DNA from: Planctomycetaceae bacterium UBA4732
Lineage (GTDB): Bacteria > Planctomycetota > Planctomycetia > Gemmatales > Gemmataceae
NCBI GenBank assembly: GCA_002404095.1
Contig: DHJA01000123.1
Span: 1-8,371 of the forward strand
DNA: 8,371 nucleotides
Direction of reading: 5' to 3'
The translations under genes were made by a program, and so were the position numbers. Each line of letters begins with the position of its first letter. The stretch's first letter is position 1. Below are positions 1-5,977 of this stretch, one piece after another. The notes under the pieces are model-generated. The model had not been told where the DNA came from, searched no databases, and saw only the letters and a list, made by a program, of their open reading frames with translations.

Positions 1-138
1 GACCGCGGCTACGCCGAATACCAACTCTTCCAGGACATTATCGACGCCAAAAGCAGCTTCATCGGCCGCATCCGCGACAACGCCGTGTACGGCGCCCGCT
101 CGTCAGCCTGTCCCTCATTCCACGCCATGTTCGACTAG
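1..138 (+). pseudogene. IS4-type DDE transposase, C-terminal fragment (truncated)
   Basis: The frame is open from the window edge to a TAG at 136-138. Its first 30 residues (positions 1-90) read like the segment after the second catalytic Asp of IS4-type transposases: a DRGY motif at once, then YQLFQDIIDA and SSFIGRIRDNAVY. In intact relatives the protein continues well past this point to the YREK region with the catalytic Glu. Here the resemblance stops near position 90, and the last 15 codons look random and run into the opposite-strand trxB end. The gene is therefore 3'-truncated and cannot encode a complete enzyme. Its 5' part lies outside the window. No terminal inverted repeat or target duplication could be recognised. 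The family call comes from remembered motif pattern, so family-level certainty is moderate. Confidence 0.6.
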
Positions 139-1176
139 CCATCGCTCCGCGTCCAGCGCCGCCATGCAGCCCGTTCCCGCCGCCGTAATCGCTTGGCGAT
201 AATAACTATCCGCCACGTCGCCGGCCGCGAATACGCCATCGACGCTTGTGTTTGTCCGCGCCGCCTTCGTCCAGCGAACGTAGCCGTTCGGCTCCAGCTC
301 CAGCTGGCCGGCGAGGAAATCGGTATTCGGCGTATGGCCGATGCCGAGGAACATGCCGCTGATTTCCAGCGTTTCCGTCTGGCCGTCCAGGGTGTTCTTG
401 AGGCGCACCGCCATCACGCCACTCTTGTCGTCGCCCAACACCTCGTCCACCGCGCGGTTCCACTGCGGTTTGATCTTGGGGTTTTCCAGCAGCCGGGTCT
501 GCAGGATCTTGCTGGCCCGCAGCTGTTGCCGACGGTGGATCAGGTAAACGGTGCTGGCGAACTTGCTCAGGTAGGTGGCTTCCTCCACAGCCGAGTCGCC
601 GCCGCCTACCACCGCCAACGGCTTATTGCGAAAGCGCGGCAAGGCGCCGTCGCACACCGCGCACGCCGACACGCCGTGATTCTTGAACTTGTCCTCCGAA
701 GGCAAGCCCAGGTAATTGGCCCGCGCCCCCGTCGCCACGATGACCGTGTGCGCCGCCACCATGCCGCCCTCGCTCGGGTAGAGTTGGAACGGCTGGGTCT
801 TAAAATCCACTTTGGCGATGTCATCGGTAATAATGCGCGTGCCGAAGTTGACGGCCTGCTGACGCATCAGTTCCATAAGCTCGGGGCCGCTAACGCCGTG
901 GCCCGGCTGGGCGGCGCCGTCTTGCACCCAATAGGGTTGGCGTTCCGCCGGCAGGGCGGTCTTGAGATAATCGCGTAGGTTGCCGGACGGCCAACTCGGG
1001 AAGTTCTCGACCTCGGTGGTCAGGTTGAGCTGACCCAGCGGGGCCGTGCCCTTGGCATGGTTCTCCGGCGTGTGCGCTCCTTCGTAGACCAGCGGCGAGA
1101 GGTTGGCGCGGGCGGCGTAAATCGCCGCCGTCCAGCCGGCCGGGCCGGAGCCGATGATGACGACCTTCTCTGTCAT
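115..1176 (-). CDS. trxB: Thioredoxin reductase (NADPH, FAD-dependent)
   Basis: This cytoplasmic flavoenzyme reduces thioredoxin with NADPH. It has 353 residues. The FAD-binding GSGPAG lies at 9-14, the redox-active CAVC (Cys172, Cys175) followed by Asp176 at 172-176, the NADPH-binding [10 protein letters not shown] at 191-200, and HRR with a downstream Arg at 214-220, which favours NADPH over NADH. The C-terminal FAD motif is GDVAD (319-323), followed by the usual [19 protein letters not shown] segment. The protein is longer than the usual 310-320 residues because about 31 extra residues (64-95) sit between the TEVENFP motif and the SGPELMELM helix. The ATG at 1174-1176 is used: it gives the correct [11 protein letters not shown]-terminus, and an AAGGA lies about 13 bases upstream. 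The gene diverges from argA across a repeat-rich spacer. The C-terminus looks complete even though it abuts the transposase remnant. Confidence 0.96.
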   Translation of the reverse strand: MTEKVVIIGSGPAGWTAAIYAARANLSPLVYEGAHTPENHAKGTAPLGQLNLTTEVENFPSWPSGNLRDYLKTALPAERQPYWVQDGAAQPGHGVSGPELMELMRQQAVNFGTRIITDDIAKVDFKTQPFQLYPSEGGMVAAHTVIVATGARANYLGLPSEDKFKNHGVSACAVCDGALPRFRNKPLAVVGGGDSAVEEATYLSKFASTVYLIHRRQQLRASKILQTRLLENPKIKPQWNRAVDEVLGDDKSGVMAVRLKNTLDGQTETLEISGMFLGIGHTPNTDFLAGQLELEPNGYVRWTKAARTNTSVDGVFAAGDVADSYYRQAITAAGTGCMAALDAERWLVEHGVE

Positions 1177-1180
1177 AAAT

Positions 1181-1350
1181 AGTCCGTAGTCCTTGGTGGG
1201 CGACTCGCTCCGCGAGTCGCATGGGTTGCATGAGTCCGTAGTCTCACGTCTAACATAAGTGTATAGTGAGCGTCAAACCCGCGCAGTGGCGTCGGATGCC
1301 CATGCGACTCGCGGAGCGAGTCGCCCACTATGAACCACGGACTACGGACT
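1181..1350. repeat. Inverted doublet of palindromic repeats between trxB and argA
   Basis: Two copies of a 29-base unit, at 1197-1225 and 1299-1327, are perfect reverse complements of each other. Each contains its own 21-base hairpin (1200-1220 and 1304-1324) with arms GCGACTCGC and GCGAGTCGC around a 3-base centre. An 11-mer, AGTCCGTAGTC, occurs at 1181-1191 and 1233-1243 and in reverse complement at 1340-1350, ending directly before the argA start codon. The structure is symmetric about the intergenic midpoint, so both genes begin just outside a hairpin. The arrangement resembles REP doublets (REPIN/BIME type) or a small non-autonomous element. No coding capacity is visible in it. Confidence 0.85.
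1226..1298. promoter_or_regulatory. Possible divergent promoter region for trxB and argA
   Basis: The 73 bases between the two palindromes are the only part of the divergent spacer that is not hairpin, and 1251-1268 is distinctly AT-richer than its surroundings. On the plus strand TTGCAT (1226-1231) and TAACAT (1251-1256) are spaced by 19 bases; TATAGT at 1262-1267 is another -10-like word. On the minus strand TTGACG (1271-1276) is a good -35-like word, but no well-spaced -10 follows it. Both genes must be transcribed outward from about here unless the promoters lie inside the repeats. The specific boxes are weak and the call is inferred mainly from gene layout. Confidence 0.3.
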
Positions 1351-1351
1351 A

Positions 1352-2659
1352 ATGTTACGTTTGACCGACTTGCGTGAAATCCTCCGCTACGTGCCGCGCT
1401 TCCGCGACCGGGTGTTCGTCATCGCCTTGGACGGCGCCGTCGTTGAGGACGAGAACTTTCGCAATCTACTGCTCGACATCGCCCTGTTGCGCAGCCTAAG
1501 CATCCGCGTCGCCCTCGTCCACGGCGCGGCCCATCAGGTCGCCCGCTTGGCCGACGCCTTCCGCATGACGCCCAGCAACCTCGACGGCTCCGGCGTCACC
1601 GATGACGACACGCTGCGCGTGGCCCTGTTGGCGGCCAACCGCGTCTCGCACGAATTGCTTGAAGGGCTGTCGGCCACCGACTTGCGCGGCGCCCTCACCA
1701 ACGCCCTTACCGCGCACCCGGCCGGCATCCTCCAGGGCGTCGATTACCAGCGAACCGGCCGCGTCGAGCGCGTGGACACGGCCATGCTGCAAAGCCTATT
1801 TCAGAGCGATATTGTACCCATATTCGCGCCGGTCGGCTGCGACGGCGAAGGCAACTCCTACCGGCTGAACTCGGACAACGTCGCGGTCGAAGTCGCTCGC
1901 GCCCTTCAGGCCGTAAAGCTCATTTATCTCACCACTTTCTCCGGAATCCGCGTGCGCACGTCGCCGGAGGACGGGCCGGAAGCGGACTTATTGCGGCAGC
2001 TGTCGGTCGATGAGGCGGCGGAACTACTGAAGAAGCACCGCGCGGAACTGCCGGGGCCGTTGGCCTCGAAGTTGGAGCAGGGCATCCGCGCCGCCCGCGG
2101 CGGCGTCGAGCGCGTCCACATCATCGACGGCCGCGTGGAAGAAGGGTTGTTGGCCGAAGTGTTCTCCAACGAGGGCATCGGCACGCTCATCCACGCCAAC
2201 GAGTATCAGTCCATTCGCAAGGCCAGCCGCAAGGACGCCCGCGCCATCCTCGCATTGACGAAGATCGGCGTCGCCAATGACGAGCTAGTGCGGCGCACGC
2301 GCGGCGAGATCGAACGGAGCATCGACGACTACTTCGTCTTCGAGGTGGACCGCAATCCGGTGGCCTGCGCCGCGGTGCATTTCTATCCGCAGTGGAAGAA
2401 GGCGGAGTTGGCGGCCGTGTGCGTCGATGGGCGCTACGAAAACCAGGGCATCGGGGCCAAGCTGGTGCAGTACGCCGAGACGCAGGCCCGGTCTCTCGGC
2501 GCGGCCGAGTTGTTCTGTCTGTCCACGCAGGCATTTAACTATTTCCAGCAGAAGGGCGGCTACTGCGCCGGTACGCCCGACGACCTGCCGCCCCCGCGGC
2601 GCGAGCGCTACGAGAAAAGCGGCCGACGTTCGCTGGTGCTGGTTAAGAAGCTGGCGTGA
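1352..2659 (+). CDS. argA: Amino-acid N-acetyltransferase (N-acetylglutamate synthase)
   Basis: The enzyme acetylates glutamate with acetyl-CoA, the first committed step of arginine synthesis (EC 2.3.1.1), in the cytoplasm. The 435 residues match the classic two-domain ArgA (E. coli about 443). An amino-acid-kinase-like domain at about 15-280 (VFVIALDG at 21-28, LVHGAAHQV at 55-63, LNSDNVAVEVA at 172-182) normally binds the arginine feedback inhibitor. A GNAT domain at about 286-435 carries the acetyl-CoA loop ENQGIGAKL (363-371), and the STQAFNYFQQKGG segment (391-403) corresponds to the E. coli TTRSIHWFQERGF. Alignment by memory holds along the full length, including the C-terminal basic tail. 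The ATG at 1352 lies one base after the repeat word GGACT, and no strong Shine-Dalgarno is seen, so the repeat forms the leader of this gene. It diverges from trxB and is followed by the Uma2 gene after 57 bases. Confidence 0.93.
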   Translation: MLRLTDLREILRYVPRFRDRVFVIALDGAVVEDENFRNLLLDIALLRSLSIRVALVHGAAHQVARLADAFRMTPSNLDGSGVTDDDTLRVALLAANRVSHELLEGLSATDLRGALTNALTAHPAGILQGVDYQRTGRVERVDTAMLQSLFQSDIVPIFAPVGCDGEGNSYRLNSDNVAVEVARALQAVKLIYLTTFSGIRVRTSPEDGPEADLLRQLSVDEAAELLKKHRAELPGPLASKLEQGIRAARGGVERVHIIDGRVEEGLLAEVFSNEGIGTLIHANEYQSIRKASRKDARAILALTKIGVANDELVRRTRGEIERSIDDYFVFEVDRNPVACAAVHFYPQWKKAELAAVCVDGRYENQGIGAKLVQYAETQARSLGAAELFCLSTQAFNYFQQKGGYCAGTPDDLPPPRRERYEKSGRRSLVLVKKLA

Positions 2660-2668
2660 GATTGCCTT

Positions 2669-2697
2669 GCGGGGTAAAATGGCTGTGGCCGCCCCGC
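2669..2697 (+). terminator. Weak hairpin after argA
   Basis: GCGGGG at 2669-2674 pairs with CCCCGC at 2692-2697 across a 17-base loop and is followed by a short T-rich run (CGTTCTTT). The stem is only 6 bp, the loop is long, and the T run also leads into the next gene's ribosome binding site. It could be a weak terminator or attenuating hairpin between argA and the Uma2 gene, or chance in GC-rich DNA. Confidence 0.22.
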
Positions 2698-2716
2698 CGT
2701 TCTTTCAGGAGGCTCT

Positions 2717-3367
2717 ATGCCCGCCGTTCAATTAAAAGTACCTGTGGATAACCGCCTAGTGATGGCCGGCGAACCTTGGTCCGCTTACACGCGCTGGCTC
2801 AAGTTGTTCGACGAGCGACGGCACGTGCGCATTACTTATGACCGGGGAGCCCTCGAAATCATGACCCTCACTCACGAACATGAACACCGCGCCGTCCTGT
2901 TGACGCGCCTCATCAACGTATGGACCGAAGAGCGTGGGCTTCCGATCAAGGGAGGCAAATCGACTACCTTCCGTCGCCGCGAAATCAAGCGAGGGCTGGA
3001 ACCGGACGAGTGTTTCTGGATCGCCAACGAGTCGCTCGTTCGGGCCAAGGAGCGAATCGACCTTCGCGAAGATCCTCCCCCGGACCTCGTTATCGAGATC
3101 GATGTGACGAACAGCTGCATCCCGCGATTGCCGATCTATGCGGCCCTTAAAATGCCGGAAGTGTGGCGAATCGATCAGGGCGTGTTGTCCTTTCAGATTC
3201 TCCAGCCCAACGGCGCTTACGCCGCGGCCCCTGTTAGTGCCTCGCTGCCTCCGTTGACGCCGGCAGACCTCGAAGCGTTTTTGGTACTGCGCGGCCATAT
3301 TGATGAGAACGCCCTTGTTCGTCTATTCCGCGACTGGGTGCGCCAACTTCCGCCGCCGACGCCTTGA
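2717..3367 (+). CDS. Uma2 family (DUF820) restriction-endonuclease-like protein
   Basis: The 216-residue protein has the layout of the Uma2 family, a PD-(D/E)xK nuclease fold that is greatly expanded in planctomycetes and cyanobacteria and whose role is mostly unknown. The visible features are an N-terminal helix region (20-50), EHEHRAVLLTRLINVW (54-69), the EPDECFWI motif (95-102), then PDLVIEIDVT (122-131) with the acidic pair that would sit in the active site, and the typical closing YAALKMPEVWRID (141-153). In many family members a catalytic Lys follows the acidic motif; here Arg137 and Lys145 are candidates and neither is certain. A strong CAGGAGG at 2706-2712, 4 bases before the ATG, fixes the start. 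It lies between argA and the redox lipoprotein in the same direction with short spacers, which may be co-transcription but says little about function. No target, toxin partner or methylase is visible nearby. Confidence 0.85.
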   Translation: MPAVQLKVPVDNRLVMAGEPWSAYTRWLKLFDERRHVRITYDRGALEIMTLTHEHEHRAVLLTRLINVWTEERGLPIKGGKSTTFRRREIKRGLEPDECFWIANESLVRAKERIDLREDPPPDLVIEIDVTNSCIPRLPIYAALKMPEVWRIDQGVLSFQILQPNGAYAAAPVSASLPPLTPADLEAFLVLRGHIDENALVRLFRDWVRQLPPPTP

Positions 3368-3431
3368 AACTTGCGCCCCCAAACACAGGTACTGACTTTG
3401 CCCCCGCCTCCAGCTCTCCGAGGAAGTTTCC

Positions 3432-5198
3432 ATGCGCCGTCTCGCTATCCCCGCCGGCCTTTTCCTGTTCCCCGTACTGGTCGGTTGCGCCCTCCGCGCT
3501 GAACCCGCGCCGCGGTCGGCCTCCAGCCGGCGCGTCGCCGACTTCACGCTCAAGGACGCCGCCACGGATAAGCCGATTTCGCTCGGCGATTTCAAGACAA
3601 AAAAGGCCGTCGTTGTCGTATTCATTGGGACGGAGTGCCCAATCAACAACGCCTACATGCCGGTTCTCGCGGAGCTGGCGAAAGCCTACGCCGACAAGGA
3701 CGTACAGTTCCTCGGCGTCAACAGCAACAGTAATGACACGCCCGCCCAGATCACCGGCCATGCCCAGAAGAATCATCTGCCGTTTCCCGTCCTGCGTGAC
3801 GCGGCCAACGTCGTGGCGGACCAGTTCGGCGCCAAACGCACACCGGAAGCCTTCGTTCTCGACTCGGACGGCGCCATCCGCTATCAGGGCCGTATCGACG
3901 ACCAGTTCGGCGTCGGCGCCCAACGCAAGGCCCCTACTCGCCGCGACCTTGTGGAAGCGCTTGATGAAGTGCTGGCCGGCAAGCCAGTGTCGCTGCCGTC
4001 CACCAAGGTCGCCGGCTGCTACATCGCTCGCGTGATTCAGCCGAAGTCCGAAGGCAGCATCACTTATGCTCGTGATGTGTCGCGCGTTTTGCAAAAGAAC
4101 TGCCAGGAGTGCCATCGACCGGGCCAGATTGGACCCATGCCCCTGTTGACCTATGAAGACGCCCTCGCATGGTCGGATACCGTGCGCGAAGTGGTGGAGC
4201 AAAAGCGAATGCCGCCGTGGCTGGCCGACCCCCATTTCGGTACGTTTCTGAACGACCGCAGCCTATCGGCCGAGGATCGCGCCACGCTGCTCAGCTGGAT
4301 GGATCAGGGCTGTCCCAAGGGCAACCTCGCTGAACTGCCGCCCACCAAGGAGTTTCCGGAAGGCTGGACTATCGGCAAGCCGGATGTGGTGTTCGACATG
4401 TCGGAGGAGTTCACCATCCCGGCGACTGTCGATGAAAAAGGGCTGAAATATCAGTATTTCGTAGTGCGCACCAAGTTCGACGAGGACAAATGGATTCAGG
4501 CGGCCGAGGCGCGACCCGGCAACCGCGTGGTGGTGCATCACATCATCATTTACGTGGTCAAGCCGGGGAAAGACGCCGGCTTCATGCGCGGCAAGACGCC
4601 GGACGGCATCGGCGACGGCTTCCTGACCGCCTACGCTCCTGGAGAGCTAAGCGCCGCCCTCACGCCAGGGTCGGCGAAACGCATCCCCAAGAACTCGGTC
4701 CTCGTTTTCCAGATGCACTACACGCCCAACGGCGTTGAGCAGACGGATCGGTCGTCGGTCGGCCTCGTCTTCGCCAAGGCACCGCCAAAGATCGAGGTTC
4801 GCACTCGCGGCATCCATCAGCGGCGGCTGAACATCCAGCCCGGCGCGGCCAACTACGAGGCCACGTCGCAGACTGTCTTCGACCAGGATGCGGATCTGTT
4901 GAGTTTCATGCCTCACATGCACCTGCGCGGCAAGGATTTCCGCTATGAAGTTGTCTTCCCCGACGGCAAACGCGAGACGTTGTTGTCGGTGCCGCGTTAC
5001 GACTTCAATTGGCAGAGCAATTATCGCCTGGAGAAGCCGTTGCACCTGCCGGCCGGCACGCGCATCGAATGCACCGCCCACTACGACAACTCAAAGGACA
5101 ATCCCAACAATCCCGATCCGAATAAGATGGTAAACTGGGGCGACCAGACGTGGGATGAGATGATGATTGGATTCGTGGACTACGCCTATAGCAAATAG
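3432..5198 (+). CDS. Exported lipoprotein: redoxin + cytochrome c motif + Cu type II monooxygenase-like domain
   Basis: The 588-residue protein appears to be an extracytoplasmic redox enzyme of unknown substrate. Residues 1-19 form a signal peptide (MRRL, hydrophobic core, then the LVGC lipobox with Cys19). A redoxin (AhpC/TSA, thioredoxin-like) domain covers about 36-180; its active site is GTECPINN with only Cys69, since a CxxC is absent. Residues 210-300 carry a heme c site, CQECH (Cys224, Cys227, His228), in a GQIGPMPLLTY setting. Residues 310-588 resemble the peptidylglycine/dopamine copper monooxygenase fold. The likely ligands are His369-His370 and His429 for one copper, and His495-x-His497 (PHMHLRG) plus Met577 or Met578 in the DEMM segment for the other. 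Start support: AGGAA at 3421-3425, 6 bases before the ATG, giving a proper signal peptide. Known enzymes of the copper family hydroxylate using ascorbate; whether this one does is inference. A 24-bp inverted repeat follows 8 bases after the stop. Confidence 0.88.
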   Translation: MRRLAIPAGLFLFPVLVGCALRAEPAPRSASSRRVADFTLKDAATDKPISLGDFKTKKAVVVVFIGTECPINNAYMPVLAELAKAYADKDVQFLGVNSNSNDTPAQITGHAQKNHLPFPVLRDAANVVADQFGAKRTPEAFVLDSDGAIRYQGRIDDQFGVGAQRKAPTRRDLVEALDEVLAGKPVSLPSTKVAGCYIARVIQPKSEGSITYARDVSRVLQKNCQECHRPGQIGPMPLLTYEDALAWSDTVREVVEQKRMPPWLADPHFGTFLNDRSLSAEDRATLLSWMDQGCPKGNLAELPPTKEFPEGWTIGKPDVVFDMSEEFTIPATVDEKGLKYQYFVVRTKFDEDKWIQAAEARPGNRVVVHHIIIYVVKPGKDAGFMRGKTPDGIGDGFLTAYAPGELSAALTPGSAKRIPKNSVLVFQMHYTPNGVEQTDRSSVGLVFAKAPPKIEVRTRGIHQRRLNIQPGAANYEATSQTVFDQDADLLSFMPHMHLRGKDFRYEVVFPDGKRETLLSVPRYDFNWQSNYRLEKPLHLPAGTRIECTAHYDNSKDNPNNPDPNKMVNWGDQTWDEMMIGFVDYAYSK

Positions 5199-5206
5199 GC
5201 GCCCTA

Positions 5207-5278
5207 ACGAGCCGCGACCGTAAGGGAGCGTTGGGACAGTGTACGAACCGCGCCCGCTCCCTTACGGTCGCGGCTCGT
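5207..5278. repeat. Perfect 24-bp inverted repeat downstream of the redox lipoprotein gene
   Basis: The arms at 5207-5230 and 5255-5278 are exact reverse complements over 24 bases, separated by 24 bases. The core word is GAGCCGCGACCGTAAGGGA. A further copy with one mismatch begins at 8351 and runs off the window edge, so this is a dispersed family. It lies between a stop codon and the next gene's leader and could act as a transcription barrier or mRNA stabiliser. It lacks the T tract of an intrinsic terminator, so it is called a repeat and not a terminator. Confidence 0.9.
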
Positions 5279-5316
5279 AAGCGTGTATGTTTTGCGATGC
5301 GGGACTCAGTATTACG

Positions 5317-5877
5317 ATGCACACGACGCCGCCTAGCCTGCTGGAACAAGTGCGCCGCCCCGACGACCGGCAGGCGTGGCGTAGATTCGTCGATCTCTAT
5401 ACGCCGCTTCTCTTCCACTGGGCGCGGCGCGTCGGCCTGCGCGAGCCGGACGCGGCCGACCTTGTTCAAGACGTCTTCGTCCTTCTGGTGAAGAAACTGC
5501 CCGACTTTCAGTACGACCGCAACAAGGGCTTCCGCGCCTGGCTGCGCACCGTCGCCCTCAACCGCTGGCGCGAGACGCGCCGCCGCGCCGCGCCGCCGGC
5601 GCCGGCAGGCAGCGCGGTCGAGGAACTGCCCAATCCGGCGTCCGACGAACAGTTCTGGGAAGTCGATTACCGGCGCGAACTGGCCGGCAGAGCGATGGGG
5701 ATCATGCACCGGGATTTCGACGACGCTACTTGGCAGGCGTTCTTAGCCTGCGTCGTCGATGGGCGGTCGGCGCTCGACGTCGGACGTTCGTTTGGTCTGT
5801 CTGCCGGCGCCGTTCGCGCCGCCAAGTTCCGTGTGCTATGTCGGCTGCGGCGCGAGTTGCAAGGATTAATGGACTGA
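5317..5877 (+). CDS. ECF-type RNA polymerase sigma factor (sigma-70 family)
   Basis: The product directs RNA polymerase to a dedicated promoter set. With 186 residues it has the two ECF regions only. Sigma region 2 is at about 24-86 (FVDLYTPLLFHWARR, then the DAADLVQDVFVLLVKKLPDF helix that binds core, then FRAWLRTVALNRWRE for -10 recognition). Sigma region 4 is at about 133-182 (helix-turn-helix ALDVGRSFGLSAGAVRAAKFRVLCRLRREL). A proline/alanine-rich linker separates them. I chose the ATG at 5317, where homologous MxTTPPSLLEQ-type N-termini begin, over the in-frame ATG at 5287, which adds ten residues without family resemblance; Shine-Dalgarno support is weak for both. A kinase gene with an anti-sigma-like zinc motif starts 100 bases downstream in the same direction, suggesting a sigma/regulator pair. 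The 24-bp inverted repeat lies just upstream and separates it from the previous gene. Confidence 0.93.
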   Translation: MHTTPPSLLEQVRRPDDRQAWRRFVDLYTPLLFHWARRVGLREPDAADLVQDVFVLLVKKLPDFQYDRNKGFRAWLRTVALNRWRETRRRAAPPAPAGSAVEELPNPASDEQFWEVDYRRELAGRAMGIMHRDFDDATWQAFLACVVDGRSALDVGRSFGLSAGAVRAAKFRVLCRLRRELQGLMD

Positions 5878-5891
5878 CACACCGTTTTCGC

Positions 5892-5921
5892 GTAACACTT
5901 CGGCCCGCGCGCGCATATAGT
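5892..5921 (+). promoter_or_regulatory. Putative promoter upstream of the kinase gene
   Basis: Between the sigma factor stop (5877) and the kinase start (5978) lies GTAACAC (5892-5898), then 17 bases, then TATAGT (5916-5921), in otherwise very GC-rich DNA. The -10 word is close to the sigma-70 consensus. The -35 word is not TTGACA and could instead be an alternative-sigma box. This would give the kinase its own transcript, possibly under the neighbouring sigma factor. It is pattern evidence only. A GGAG at 5967-5970, 7 bases before the ATG, is the likely ribosome binding site. Confidence 0.38.
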
Positions 5922-5977
5922 CTTTCCATGCGGGAAGGCCGTCGCCGTCCCAACCGCGTCCTTGTCGGAGACGACCC

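Noticed and set aside
193..978. Open frame of 261 codons on the plus strand opposite trxB
   Set aside because: Its product is rich in Arg, His and Ala with no recognisable motif, and it lies fully antisense to a clear trxB gene; such frames arise from third-position GC bias.
3618..3665. TlpA/thioredoxin CxxC site in the redox lipoprotein
   Set aside because: The sequence is Cys-Pro-Ile-Asn, so the second cysteine is absent.
3234..4235. Open frame of 333 codons on the minus strand across the Uma2 end and the redoxin gene
   Set aside because: It is antisense to two genes with clear domains, has no motif of its own and crosses an intergenic boundary.
5207..5278. Intrinsic transcription terminator
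   Set aside because: The stem is long and perfect, but the loop is 24 bases and no T tract follows; described as a repeat instead.
5287..5316. Upstream ATG as the sigma factor start
   Set aside because: The ten extra residues (MFCDAGLSIT) have no family resemblance, and the 5317 start gives the expected N-terminus.
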